Shown: positions 33,307 through 41,204 of the stretch, piece after piece | How positions within the stretch are numbered: the stretch's first letter is position 1 | How the letters are laid out: each line of letters starts with the position of its first letter | Assembly (NCBI GenBank): GCA_002842755.1 | Contig: PHDU01000010.1 | Span: 1 to 64,000 of the forward strand | Reading direction: 5' to 3' | DNA: 64,000 bases | Source of the DNA: Bacteroidetes bacterium HGW-Bacteroidetes-1 | GTDB lineage: Bacteria; Bacteroidota; Bacteroidia; Bacteroidales; F082 | The notes under the pieces: generated by a model | Told to the model about the DNA's origin: nothing | Databases searched by the model: none | Seen by the model: the letters and a program-made list of their open reading frames with translations, nothing else | Position numbers and translations under genes: made by a program

Positions 33307-35988
33307 TTATTCCCACTGCACAAAGCCTCTCAATCTGATGTCTTTGGATGAACTTCCGATCATGATTTTAAAGGCACCAGGTTCGATGATTCTTTTCATA
33401 CTCATATTCAACATACTGAAATCCTCAGGATACATTTTGAATGACACTATGGTGGATTCTCCTGCTTCGAGGGCTATCCGATGAAAACCCTTAAGCTCCT
33501 TAATGGGTCTTGACACAGTGGCATGTTCATCGCGCAGATATAACTGACACACCTCCTCACCGTCAAGTGCACCGCTGTTTGTGAGCCTGAAACTCACTTC
33601 CAGAATATCATCATTTTTAAGTTTTTCATCACTAAATTTTAGGTCACTGTAATAAAATTCTGTGTAGCTTAGTCCGTAACCAAAAGGAAATAATGGCTGT
33701 CCGGTCAAATCATAATAATCATCCCCCCTACCCGTAGGTTTATGGTTATAGACGAGAGGCAACTGCCCTTCAGTCATGGGAAAAGTAATTGGCAGGCGTC
33801 CAGCAGGATTATACAAACCATACAAGACTTCCGCTACAGCCAAACCACCTGCTTCGCCCGGATACCATGCCATAATAATGGCATCAGCCAAATGAATCCA
33901 GTTGCTCATTGTTACTGCACTTCCTCCAACAATCACCACCACCAGAGGTTTCCCTGTAGTTGCAATACTTGCTATCAGCTCTTCCTGCCTGCCGGGCAAT
34001 GCCAATGAAGCCCTATCCTGAAATTCACCTTCATGGATGCCAACCACCACAACAGCGAGATCAGATGCTGCCGCCAAATTCACAGCCTGTTGAATGGATT
34101 GACCAACTGTATCCGTATTTCCGGCATCCCACACCAAACGAAAACGCGCATTCCCAGTGCTTTCAAAAAATTCGATTCGAATGGGATATGCTTTTCCACT
34201 TTCAAGCAACAATGTTTTAAGCTTGGTATTAAAAGACTTCTTCACCATATTGTCAATGATCAATTCATTGTCAAAATACAAGCGATAGCCATCATTACCT
34301 TCAATACCAATATTGTATGTCCCGTTTGAATCGGCCACCAGAAATCCATTCCATTGCACAGAGAACCAGTCGAAAGGCAATGATGGATCAGGGCTATAGA
34401 GTGTCCAACCAAAATTAATCTCCTCGTCTGTCCTACTTACTTTTGGGGTCCCATCAAAGGCAATGTTATCATAGTAGGCGGCTAAAAGTCCATTCTTTTT
34501 CAATGTCTTATCTGTAAACAGATTTTTTGCCGGAACTGTTGTAAGTATTTCGTTTCGGATGCCGCAGCCAGGACTATAACTTACCTCAATTCCAGCAGGA
34601 ATTTGCCTTTGCAACCCTTCATATATAGAAACAATATCATTTCCGGGACCGCTATACCCACCTAATCGTGCCTCCTTGGCTTCAACACCTATCAAGGCAA
34701 TTTTATGTATCCGATCGTTAACTGGAAGCACATTTTTGTCGTTTTTCAACAGCACCAATGATTCCTTTGCTGCCATCAATGCGATATTTCTATGTGCATT
34801 GTTACCGTTTATTTTGTCAGCTATTGTGGGATCAATATATGGATCTTCAAACAAACCCAGATTGAACTTAGCCCTCAGCACTCTTGCAACTGCGCTGTCA
34901 ATTTTGGCCTGTTCAATCATACCTTTTTCGAATGCTTCGTAGAACAAAGGCGCATGGTTATAATCTGTTTGAAAAATCACATCCAGACCGTTTTCAATGG
35001 CTTTTTTTGTGGCATCAGCATAATCGTATGCGGTATAATGCAACACATTTGCACCACCAACGGCACTTGCATCAGAAATAACAAAACCATCAAAACCCCA
35101 TTCTTTTCTCAGTTTCTGGTTTAATAACCAGTCATTTGCTGTGCATGGGCTACCATCAAGTGAGTTGTAGGCAGTCATAACAGAGCCTGCCCCGGCTTCT
35201 TTTATTGCCGAGATAAATGCAGGAAAATATATCTCTTCCAGTAACCTTTCGCTGATGTGAACTGGATAACTATCGCGCCCACCATCCCCTGTGTTTACTG
35301 CGAAATGTTTGGGTGTAGCAATCACACCGGCTTTTTCCAGTTCACGCATGTAGGCCAGCCCCATTTTTGCAGTAAGATATGGATCTTCGCCATAGGTTTC
35401 CTCGGTCCTGCCCCATCTCACATCTCTGGCAATATTGATGACAGGGGACAAAATCTGTCTAATGCCTCTTGATTTTGTTTCTGCAGCGATTGCGGAAGCA
35501 ACAGAATGCATAAGGTTAGTATTAAAACTTGCTGCCAAACCTATGGACTGAGGAAAAACTGTAGCACCTGCCCTGATGAGACCGTGCAAAGCTTCATCAA
35601 AGGGAATAATTGGAATACCAAGCCGTGATTCCTCCAAAAAAAACCTTTGCATCTCATTAATTTTCAATGCAGTTTCTCGTGCACTAATTGAACTTCCGTA
35701 ATTTAGAAGTTGACCTGCAGCATCTGTATCTTTTCCTTGAGATGCAACCTGAAAACCAAAAATCCCTGTTTTAAGTTTCTCCTTTCCAATATTCAAGTCG
35801 CCAGGAATCATAAACAGTTGCCAGAATTTTTCTTGTGTTGTCATTCTGCCAAGCAAATCCTGTACCCTCAATTCTGTCGCTAAACTTGCATCCTTATATA
35901 GAGGCATAACTTGCGCTTTAAGAAAGTTGTCGCAACTTAAAAGCACAATCAATAAAATGAGAGTGCCGATTTCCGTTTTCATTTTCAT
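33307..35988 (-). CDS. Glycoside hydrolase family 3 with inserted PA14 domain
   Basis: I start at the ATG at 35988 (893 residues, MKMKTEIGTLILLIVLLSC); the upstream codons look untranslated. The GH3 N-terminal barrel contains ATPKHFAVNTGDGGRDSYP, and the nucleophile is Asp306 in FDGFVISDASAVGG. In the C-terminal domain a PA14 domain is inserted (about 450-590: LLAAYYDN, SNGTYNIGIEGNDGYRLYFD), as in beta-glucosidases that trim branched or aryl glucosides. A fibronectin-III-like domain follows (ELKGFHRIALEAGES). It would act on beta-linked gluco- or xylo-oligosaccharides. It stands outside both PULs and has its own possible operator palindrome upstream at 36235-36252. Confidence 0.9.
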   Translation of the reverse strand: MKMKTEIGTLILLIVLLSCDNFLKAQVMPLYKDASLATELRVQDLLGRMTTQEKFWQLFMIPGDLNIGKEKLKTGIFGFQVASQGKDTDAAGQLLNYGSSISARETALKINEMQRFFLEESRLGIPIIPFDEALHGLIRAGATVFPQSIGLAASFNTNLMHSVASAIAAETKSRGIRQILSPVINIARDVRWGRTEETYGEDPYLTAKMGLAYMRELEKAGVIATPKHFAVNTGDGGRDSYPVHISERLLEEIYFPAFISAIKEAGAGSVMTAYNSLDGSPCTANDWLLNQKLRKEWGFDGFVISDASAVGGANVLHYTAYDYADATKKAIENGLDVIFQTDYNHAPLFYEAFEKGMIEQAKIDSAVARVLRAKFNLGLFEDPYIDPTIADKINGNNAHRNIALMAAKESLVLLKNDKNVLPVNDRIHKIALIGVEAKEARLGGYSGPGNDIVSIYEGLQRQIPAGIEVSYSPGCGIRNEILTTVPAKNLFTDKTLKKNGLLAAYYDNIAFDGTPKVSRTDEEINFGWTLYSPDPSLPFDWFSVQWNGFLVADSNGTYNIGIEGNDGYRLYFDNELIIDNMVKKSFNTKLKTLLLESGKAYPIRIEFFESTGNARFRLVWDAGNTDTVGQSIQQAVNLAAASDLAVVVVGIHEGEFQDRASLALPGRQEELIASIATTGKPLVVVIVGGSAVTMSNWIHLADAIIMAWYPGEAGGLAVAEVLYGLYNPAGRLPITFPMTEGQLPLVYNHKPTGRGDDYYDLTGQPLFPFGYGLSYTEFYYSDLKFSDEKLKNDDILEVSFRLTNSGALDGEEVCQLYLRDEHATVSRPIKELKGFHRIALEAGESTIVSFKMYPEDFSMLNMSMKRIIEPGAFKIMIGSSSKDIRLRGFVQWE

Positions 35989-36487
35989 ATGTTCAGTCCA
36001 ATTGTCAAAAATAAGGAATTTTAAAACTCTAATTATTTCAAAAAACACATGATAAAAACTACCCAACCGGATTCTCCAAAAATCGAAGTAAGTCTCACTT
36101 GCGTTTGAACAATTTTTGAATTACAGTCATCAGTAGATTTGCAATCAAACCGCAGTATATCAAGGCTTTAATGAATTCTTATTGCGACGAGAAAGTATTT
36201 GAACAAAAAGTTTAGCATGAGAAGTTGAACGTTTTATGTAAAGCTTTACATAATGGGCTTTACATATTATACCAAAGTGAATTATAGATGAATCCAAAGC
36301 TGTCATGGTAGAATGCCGATGGATAGAAATGTAAGACCAATTGAGCGAGTGATAATTGGACTATTACTTTTCTCCAATCTCTCTAACTCATTGTAACTAA
36401 TTGCAAATCAGTGGCTGAAATATTGTACTTTTGGATGTCCTAAATAAATGTTTAGGTCTACTAAAAAAGCCGGGTTTGCTATTATGA
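35989..36487. other. Regulatory gap upstream of GH3
   Basis: No gene is visible in this stretch of about 500 bp before the inverted-repeat element. It contains the 18-bp palindrome at 36235-36252 and is otherwise unremarkable and AT-rich. Confidence 0.5.
36235..36267. promoter_or_regulatory. 18-bp palindrome plus extra half-site (LacI-like operator candidate)
   Basis: TATGTAAAGCTTTACATA (36235-36252) is a perfect palindrome, and a further half GCTTTACATA lies at 36258-36267. TGTAAA...TTTACA resembles operators of LacI/GalR-family regulators. It stands about 250 bp before the GH3 start on the minus strand. Confidence 0.5.
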
Positions 36488-36790
36488 AAATATTACGGTG
36501 CGATGCACCTTTTTTAGTTTTCTTCAAAGCAAAAATCTGCTGAATTCAAGTCATAAATGCAACTTTATTATTTGGTAATTTTAATGATAAAAATTCAATT
36601 GGTGATAAAAAACCCAATTTTTCCCATTATCCTGCTATGGGTTTCCTGAGTGATGTCAAGGTGGAGTATAAAATCGCCTTATTTGTTTCTGCTATACCCT
36701 TCATTCGTGGCAGGTAGCGGCAGAGCCACCAAATATTTGTAACAAAAAGCCGATTGAAAGCAAGGAAAGGTGCATCGCACCGAAATATTT
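36488..36790. mobile_element. Element of about 300 bp bounded by 25-bp inverted repeats (MITE/REP-like)
   Basis: The 25 bases at 36488-36512 and the reverse complement of 36766-36790 differ at a single position. Each end contains GGTGCGATGCACC, itself a hairpin (GGTGC-GAT-GCACC). The 253 bp between contain no ORF. Terminal hairpin repeats of this type are typical of non-autonomous, transposase-mobilised elements (MITEs or REP-type units). I see no transposase in the window and no clear target duplication. Confidence 0.6.
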
Positions 36791-36907
36791 ATTCTCACCT
36801 CACATTATCGAAAAATTCGAATACATATTCATCTTTGAATTCAATTTCCTGTTTAAACTATATTGCTACAGCCGAAAGTTAGAAATTGTTTTTTAATTTT
36901 CAAACTA

Positions 36908-37159
36908 ATGGCAAATGATATTGCATTCAGTGTTCAAAAAAACAGAACTCGATTTGCACCTTTGTTTACTATAAAAATGATTAATCACAATGACTCATCT
37001 GAATCTGGGCCTGTTGGAATATTTGATCGTGAGTACGGTGCTATATCCACCAATAAAGAAGACATTATTAGTGAATGGCAAGAGATTGCATGCATCATGA
37101 ACACACAAAAGGTAGTTACGTCCCTGGCTAAGAACACAATAAAACCAGAGATATACTGA
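36908..37159 (+). CDS. Hypothetical protein, 83 residues
   Basis: An ATG at 36908 opens a frame of 83 codons (MANDIAFSVQKNRTRF, NHNDSSESGPVGIFDREYG, IISEWQEIACIMN). A longer form from 36863 adds 15 residues. There is no signal peptide, membrane helix or family that I know. It lies just after the inverted-repeat element, so it may have been carried with it or be a remnant. The frame is convergent with the thioredoxin-like gene. Confidence 0.35.
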   Translation: MANDIAFSVQKNRTRFAPLFTIKMINHNDSSESGPVGIFDREYGAISTNKEDIISEWQEIACIMNTQKVVTSLAKNTIKPEIY

Positions 37160-37181
37160 ACTAATCTCTTAATTAATAAGC

Positions 37182-37718
37182 TTATTTTTTTGGCTCAACA
37201 CTTCCTTTAAAACTCTCTGAGAACGTTTTCCAATCCTCTTTTTTAAAGGCATTCTCTCCAAAATAGTTTAAAACAGGTTCAAATTTGTCTGGAGGATAAT
37301 ATCCGGGGACTACTGAGATAACTTTAAGGTCCTCATCCATAAATACGTAGGAAGGATATGACATTTTACCCTGCATCAAGGCCTGTGCCAACTGGTGGGA
37401 GCTTCGTTTCTTTCCTGGATTAGCATTCACAAAAGTCCGATCCAAAAAAACAACCGTATCCTGACTTTCTGCATCAAACTTCACAGCATAAAAGTTCTTG
37501 TTCATATATGCAATGATAACAGGATCTGTAAATGTGGCCTGATCCATTTTAACACACCAGCCACACCAATCGGTATACATATCCATAAATATTTTCTTTG
37601 GCTTTTTCTCTGCTTTTTTAAGCGCCTGATCAAATGTCATCCAGTTAATTTTGTCGTTTTGCCCGTTTACAAAAAGCGATGAGAGGACAAAGAGTATTGT
37701 TAGCAGTTTTGTTGTCAT
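37182..37718 (-). CDS. Periplasmic thioredoxin-fold protein with CGWC motif
   Basis: The 178-residue protein has a signal peptide (about 19 residues, ending VNG) and a thioredoxin-like domain with WCGWC (Cys52, Cys55) in MDMYTDWCGWCVKMD. It resembles the small DUF255/DsbD-gamma-type thioredoxins of Bacteroidota (FYAVKFDAESQD, YPSYVFMDEDLKVISVVPGY). The cis-Pro (SYPSYVF) is present, so it is probably an active periplasmic reductase or isomerase. It lies 10 bp after smpB on the same strand. Confidence 0.88.
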   Translation of the reverse strand: MTTKLLTILFVLSSLFVNGQNDKINWMTFDQALKKAEKKPKKIFMDMYTDWCGWCVKMDQATFTDPVIIAYMNKNFYAVKFDAESQDTVVFLDRTFVNANPGKKRSSHQLAQALMQGKMSYPSYVFMDEDLKVISVVPGYYPPDKFEPVLNYFGENAFKKEDWKTFSESFKGSVEPKK

Positions 37719-37728
37719 GATTTATCAT

Positions 37729-38178
37729 TTAATATTTAGTTGCACGATCTATTTCTCTTTTTGAATCTTTATTTTTAAGGTCATCCCGCTTATCATAATG
37801 ATGTTTTCCGCGTGCAAGAGCTATTTCAAGTTTCGCTTTTCCCTTTTCATCAATAAACAAAGCAATAGGCACCAACGTAAATCCTTTTTCCTTTACTTTA
37901 ATGGAAAGTTTTTTCAATTCCCTGAAGTTAAGCAGTAACTTACGTTCACGTTTTGGCTCATGGTTATTGTATGTTCCAAAAATATACTCAGCAATGTGCA
38001 TCTCCCTCACGAAAAGTTCATGCCCTTTAAAAGCACAATAAGACTCCGTCAGACTTGCCTTACCCTGTCGGATACTCTTGATCTCGGTTCCGGTGAGCAC
38101 AATTCCGGCTACAAGTGTTTCAACAACGAAATACTCATAACTGGCTCTTTTATTTTTTATGCGGATGTTCTCTTTCAT
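37729..38178 (-). CDS. smpB: SsrA-binding protein SmpB
   Basis: I use the ATG at 38178 (149 residues, MKENIRIKNKRASYEY), which matches the usual SmpB length; the 14 upstream codons are not conserved in the family as I know it. Conserved features are the Bacteroidota-type oligonucleotide-binding barrel (FVVETLVAGIVLTGTEIKSIRQGKASL, HIAEY, PKRERKLLLNFRELKKL) and the basic C-terminal tail GKHHYDKRDDLKNKDSKREIDRA, which enters the ribosomal decoding site with tmRNA during trans-translation. The gene lies in a short same-strand cluster with the thioredoxin-like gene. No tmRNA gene was found in this window. Confidence 0.97.
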   Translation of the reverse strand: MKENIRIKNKRASYEYFVVETLVAGIVLTGTEIKSIRQGKASLTESYCAFKGHELFVREMHIAEYIFGTYNNHEPKRERKLLLNFRELKKLSIKVKEKGFTLVPIALFIDEKGKAKLEIALARGKHHYDKRDDLKNKDSKREIDRATKY

Positions 38179-38282
38179 AAACAGGCGGCAAAGATAAATC
38201 AAAGAAGCTTTGCTTTGCAAAGGCTACTTAGTGGTATTGAAGCCACTCATCCAAACCCTAACTTTTTTTATGAAATATGAAA

Positions 38283-39131
38283 TCACTTCATATCACCCAG
38301 AATGATAGGCAGACCATCTTTGCTATTGCCAATAATCACTACTTTGGTGTTGGGAGATTCAGCCAATTTAAGGGTTGCCTCAATCCCCTTTTCAAGAAGA
38401 ATTTTTTCATTGATGCTGGCACTTAATATGATATTTGCAGCAGCTTTACCCTCAGCATCAATACGTTGTCTCTCAGCCTCCTGCAATGCCTTTTCAAGTT
38501 TGAATTCATATTCAAGTGCTTCCTGCTCCTGTTTTAGTTTGCTTTCAATAGCAGTTTTAATGGTCGGGGGTAAGGTGATGGAGCGAATCAATACCTGATT
38601 CAACTGAACATGTTTTTCATCGAGAAGCTTCTTTGTTTCTTCGTGGATTTCAATCTGGATTGCATCTCTTTTGGTGGAGTATATTTGTTCAGGTGTATAG
38701 CGCCCCACAACACTGCGTGCTGCTGATCGTAATGAAGGCACGACTACCCTTCGAAGATAATCAATCCCAATTTCGGAATGAAGATTACCCAGGTCAGAAT
38801 AATTTGGTTGATACCATGCAGAAAAATCTACACTGATTTCCAAGCCATTGGATGAAAGCACGTTCATTTCTTCAGCAATTTCCTGTTGGCGGGTTTCATA
38901 AACATACATGGTATTCCATGGCGCTATTAGATGAAGGCCTTCTCCGTATGTTCTTTCGGTCTGTAAGCCGCCTCCAAACAAACGAAATAATACGCCGCCG
39001 TGACCGGCAGGAATGGTTACAGTCATACTATTCCAGAAAATAATAAGGAATAAAACAAATCCAACGCCAACGGCAATTGATACGATTGATTTGGTACTTA
39101 TTGGCTGATTAGAATTTTTTGTGTCGTACAT
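38283..39131 (-). CDS. SPFH/Band 7 (prohibitin-family) membrane protein
   Basis: The 282-residue protein has one N-terminal membrane helix (IVSIAVGVGFVLFLIIFW, about residues 15-35). A prohibitin-type SPFH domain follows (GGVLFRLFGGGLQTERTYGEGLHLIAPWNTMYVYETRQQEI, VDFSAWYQP, RSAARSVVGRYTPEQIYSTKR), then a helical, coiled-coil-prone region (KLEKALQEAERQRIDAEGKAA). Such proteins form ring or scaffold assemblies in the membrane and protect or organise membrane proteins, often with FtsH. No partner gene is adjacent. Confidence 0.9.
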   Translation of the reverse strand: MYDTKNSNQPISTKSIVSIAVGVGFVLFLIIFWNSMTVTIPAGHGGVLFRLFGGGLQTERTYGEGLHLIAPWNTMYVYETRQQEIAEEMNVLSSNGLEISVDFSAWYQPNYSDLGNLHSEIGIDYLRRVVVPSLRSAARSVVGRYTPEQIYSTKRDAIQIEIHEETKKLLDEKHVQLNQVLIRSITLPPTIKTAIESKLKQEQEALEYEFKLEKALQEAERQRIDAEGKAAANIILSASINEKILLEKGIEATLKLAESPNTKVVIIGNSKDGLPIILGDMK

Positions 39132-39237
39132 AACAATGGTTTTTTTAAAATCTATTTGTAAAATTCGCGTTTTGTTTCATTTTTCAAATCTAATTAATTT
39201 TTAAATGCAAATGTCCACATTGAGGTATAAACAACTC

Positions 39238-40122
39238 TTAATCTCTTAAATTTAATATCCAAAGATTTTGTTTGAATTCACTTTCATTTAAGGCAAAAAC
39301 TATACTTTGGCCATCAGATGACCAATCAGGATTTAAGATGGGTTGAGTACTAAAAATCAGAGGAACAAAACTATTGTCTTCAATTCTTGCAATGAGTAAC
39401 CAATAGCCCTTTTCATTATTCCCGACACATGCTATTTTCCCCATTAAATTGCCCCAGGTTGCCTGACTAACCTTCATGGTGTCGCTGCTTATTATTTCAT
39501 ATGGACTTCCATTCCAATGCGTAATGCCTATTTTCGAATCATTCTCATATTCGTTTTTTTTCAAGTCAAAGCTTATGTACATTCCTTTTGGAGACCAGCG
39601 CGGGTTTTCAATGTCTATCTCCGTTTTAAAGACTTCATTAAGATTATCGTAACGAAAATCATACGTCATTACTTTCCAGTGTTTGTCATTTGAAGTTTTA
39701 CCTTTAAAAAGCAAGAGGTTTGCAGATGGATTGTATGAAGGTGATTGAATTTCGACTTTTCGTTTTTTTAATTGGAACAACTTTTTTGAACCATCGCTAT
39801 CAAAAACTGAATAACGGTAACCCTCATGACAGGATGCTACTATTGTTTTACCATCGGGATGAAAAGAAGGAATTATGACAGGATATTCATTATCAGTTTC
39901 TTGAATAAGAAGACTGCCGTGAATCTGAAGCAAAAATAATTGCCTTATCCCTTTTCTGTTTGAATCAAAAAGAATGGTCTTGCCATCAGGCGAGAAAACA
40001 GGGTTATCATCAAAAAACGCACCTGAAGTTATCTTATTGCAAACATATTCGGTGATTATCTGTCCTCTTGCAGATAAATGGGAAAATACAATTACTATGC
40101 ATAAAACAAGCAGTGATCTCAT
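39238..40122 (-). CDS. Exported TolB-like/PD40 beta-propeller protein
   Basis: This 294-residue protein has a signal peptide of about 20 residues (ending ARGQ) and repeated PD40-type propeller strands: FFDDNPVFSPDGKTILFDSNRKGIRQLFLLQ, PSFHPDGKTIVASC, PRWSPKGMYISFDLKK, NPDWSSDGQSIVFALNES. Propellers of this kind mediate protein or glycan contacts in the periplasm, or form the N-terminal part of peptidases; here no catalytic domain follows. It stands between the hydrolase and the SPFH gene with about 100 bp on each side. Function unknown. Confidence 0.75.
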   Translation of the reverse strand: MRSLLVLCIVIVFSHLSARGQIITEYVCNKITSGAFFDDNPVFSPDGKTILFDSNRKGIRQLFLLQIHGSLLIQETDNEYPVIIPSFHPDGKTIVASCHEGYRYSVFDSDGSKKLFQLKKRKVEIQSPSYNPSANLLLFKGKTSNDKHWKVMTYDFRYDNLNEVFKTEIDIENPRWSPKGMYISFDLKKNEYENDSKIGITHWNGSPYEIISSDTMKVSQATWGNLMGKIACVGNNEKGYWLLIARIEDNSFVPLIFSTQPILNPDWSSDGQSIVFALNESEFKQNLWILNLRD

Positions 40123-40266
40123 TGATGCAAAAATAACAAAATGTAGTCAGGAAGCATTAATTTTACGCAATGGATAACTGCATAAGATTAAGACTAATTT
40201 GAAAACCTGACAGAATATTAGTCTGTTAATGACAAATGATTGGTAGCAATCTTTTTTTTTTATTTA

Positions 40267-41046
40267 CTATTTTCTGCAAGAGAATAACCAGGGCAATAGT
40301 TCCTTTTCAAGAAAGACGTAATCCCAGGCATTGTGATTCACTTCGGGATAAATGGTCAAGTGTATGTCACCCCCATTTTTTTTGATAGCGTCAGCCATAT
40401 CTTTCGAGAATTTAACGGGCACAACTGAATCGACCTCACCATGAAAAATCCAGAGACTTACTTTCTCCGCATAAGCTGAGGTAGTTTCAGTTAGCCCTCC
40501 TCCACAAATGGGAAAAGCTGCGGCAAATAAATCTGGTTTACGGAATAATAGTTCAAAAGTACCCATAGCCCCCATCGAAAGTCCACCAACATATAGTTGT
40601 GACTTATCAGCCCACTCCAAACCCATTACGCTATCTACAAGGCTCATGAGCATCTTCATCGATAGGGTTGGCTCCAGATCAGGACGAAAGCTAAAAGTTC
40701 GCTTCCCTTCGCCATCCAGACCAAAGTCAACTTTTGCCCAATAATCGTTTGTAGAACATTGCGGAAACACAACCACAGCAGGATATTCGCTTCTTGCAAA
40801 ATCAGAAGAAAAAAAAGATCCACCATGGGTTAGCTGACTTTCGTTATCATTTCCCCGTTCACCTGAGCCATGGAGAAAAAACACAACCGGAAAGGGATGA
40901 TGATAATCAAACCCAGCCGGATACATTATTCTATAAGGCAAAGTGTCATTTCCTTTGGTATAATTTTCAAATTCATAGTTACTAAGCTGACCATAAAGCC
41001 CAGCTGAAACGAAAAATATCAAAAGAAATATAATTGTGCTCTTCAT
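40267..41046 (-). CDS. Secreted alpha/beta-hydrolase, phospholipase/carboxylesterase type
   Basis: The 259-residue enzyme has a signal peptide (ending GLYGQ). The oxyanion region is VVFFLHGSGERGNDNESQL, the nucleophile is Ser157 in GLSMG, Asp is likely in FHGEVDSVVP, and His in YPEVNHNAWDYVF. This catalytic set resembles dienelactone-hydrolase/feruloyl-esterase-like enzymes found in PULs. It lies about 160 bp after the GH3 at 41205 on the same strand, so it may de-esterify a substituted glycan handled by the second PUL; the substrate is unknown. Confidence 0.82.
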   Translation of the reverse strand: MKSTIIFLLIFFVSAGLYGQLSNYEFENYTKGNDTLPYRIMYPAGFDYHHPFPVVFFLHGSGERGNDNESQLTHGGSFFSSDFARSEYPAVVVFPQCSTNDYWAKVDFGLDGEGKRTFSFRPDLEPTLSMKMLMSLVDSVMGLEWADKSQLYVGGLSMGAMGTFELLFRKPDLFAAAFPICGGGLTETTSAYAEKVSLWIFHGEVDSVVPVKFSKDMADAIKKNGGDIHLTIYPEVNHNAWDYVFLEKELLPWLFSCRK

Positions 41047-41204
41047 TGGTCTCCATTTTTTGCGATAGAAAATTGATATAGAAATAAAATTTTCAAATTA
41101 GGCCGCACTTTACAATAAGATAAACAACATGTTTAAAGTAAGTCCATATTAGTTCAGCATTTCTAAAAATAACCTGACTTATATCAAAGTGCTCCTTATG
41201 CAAT

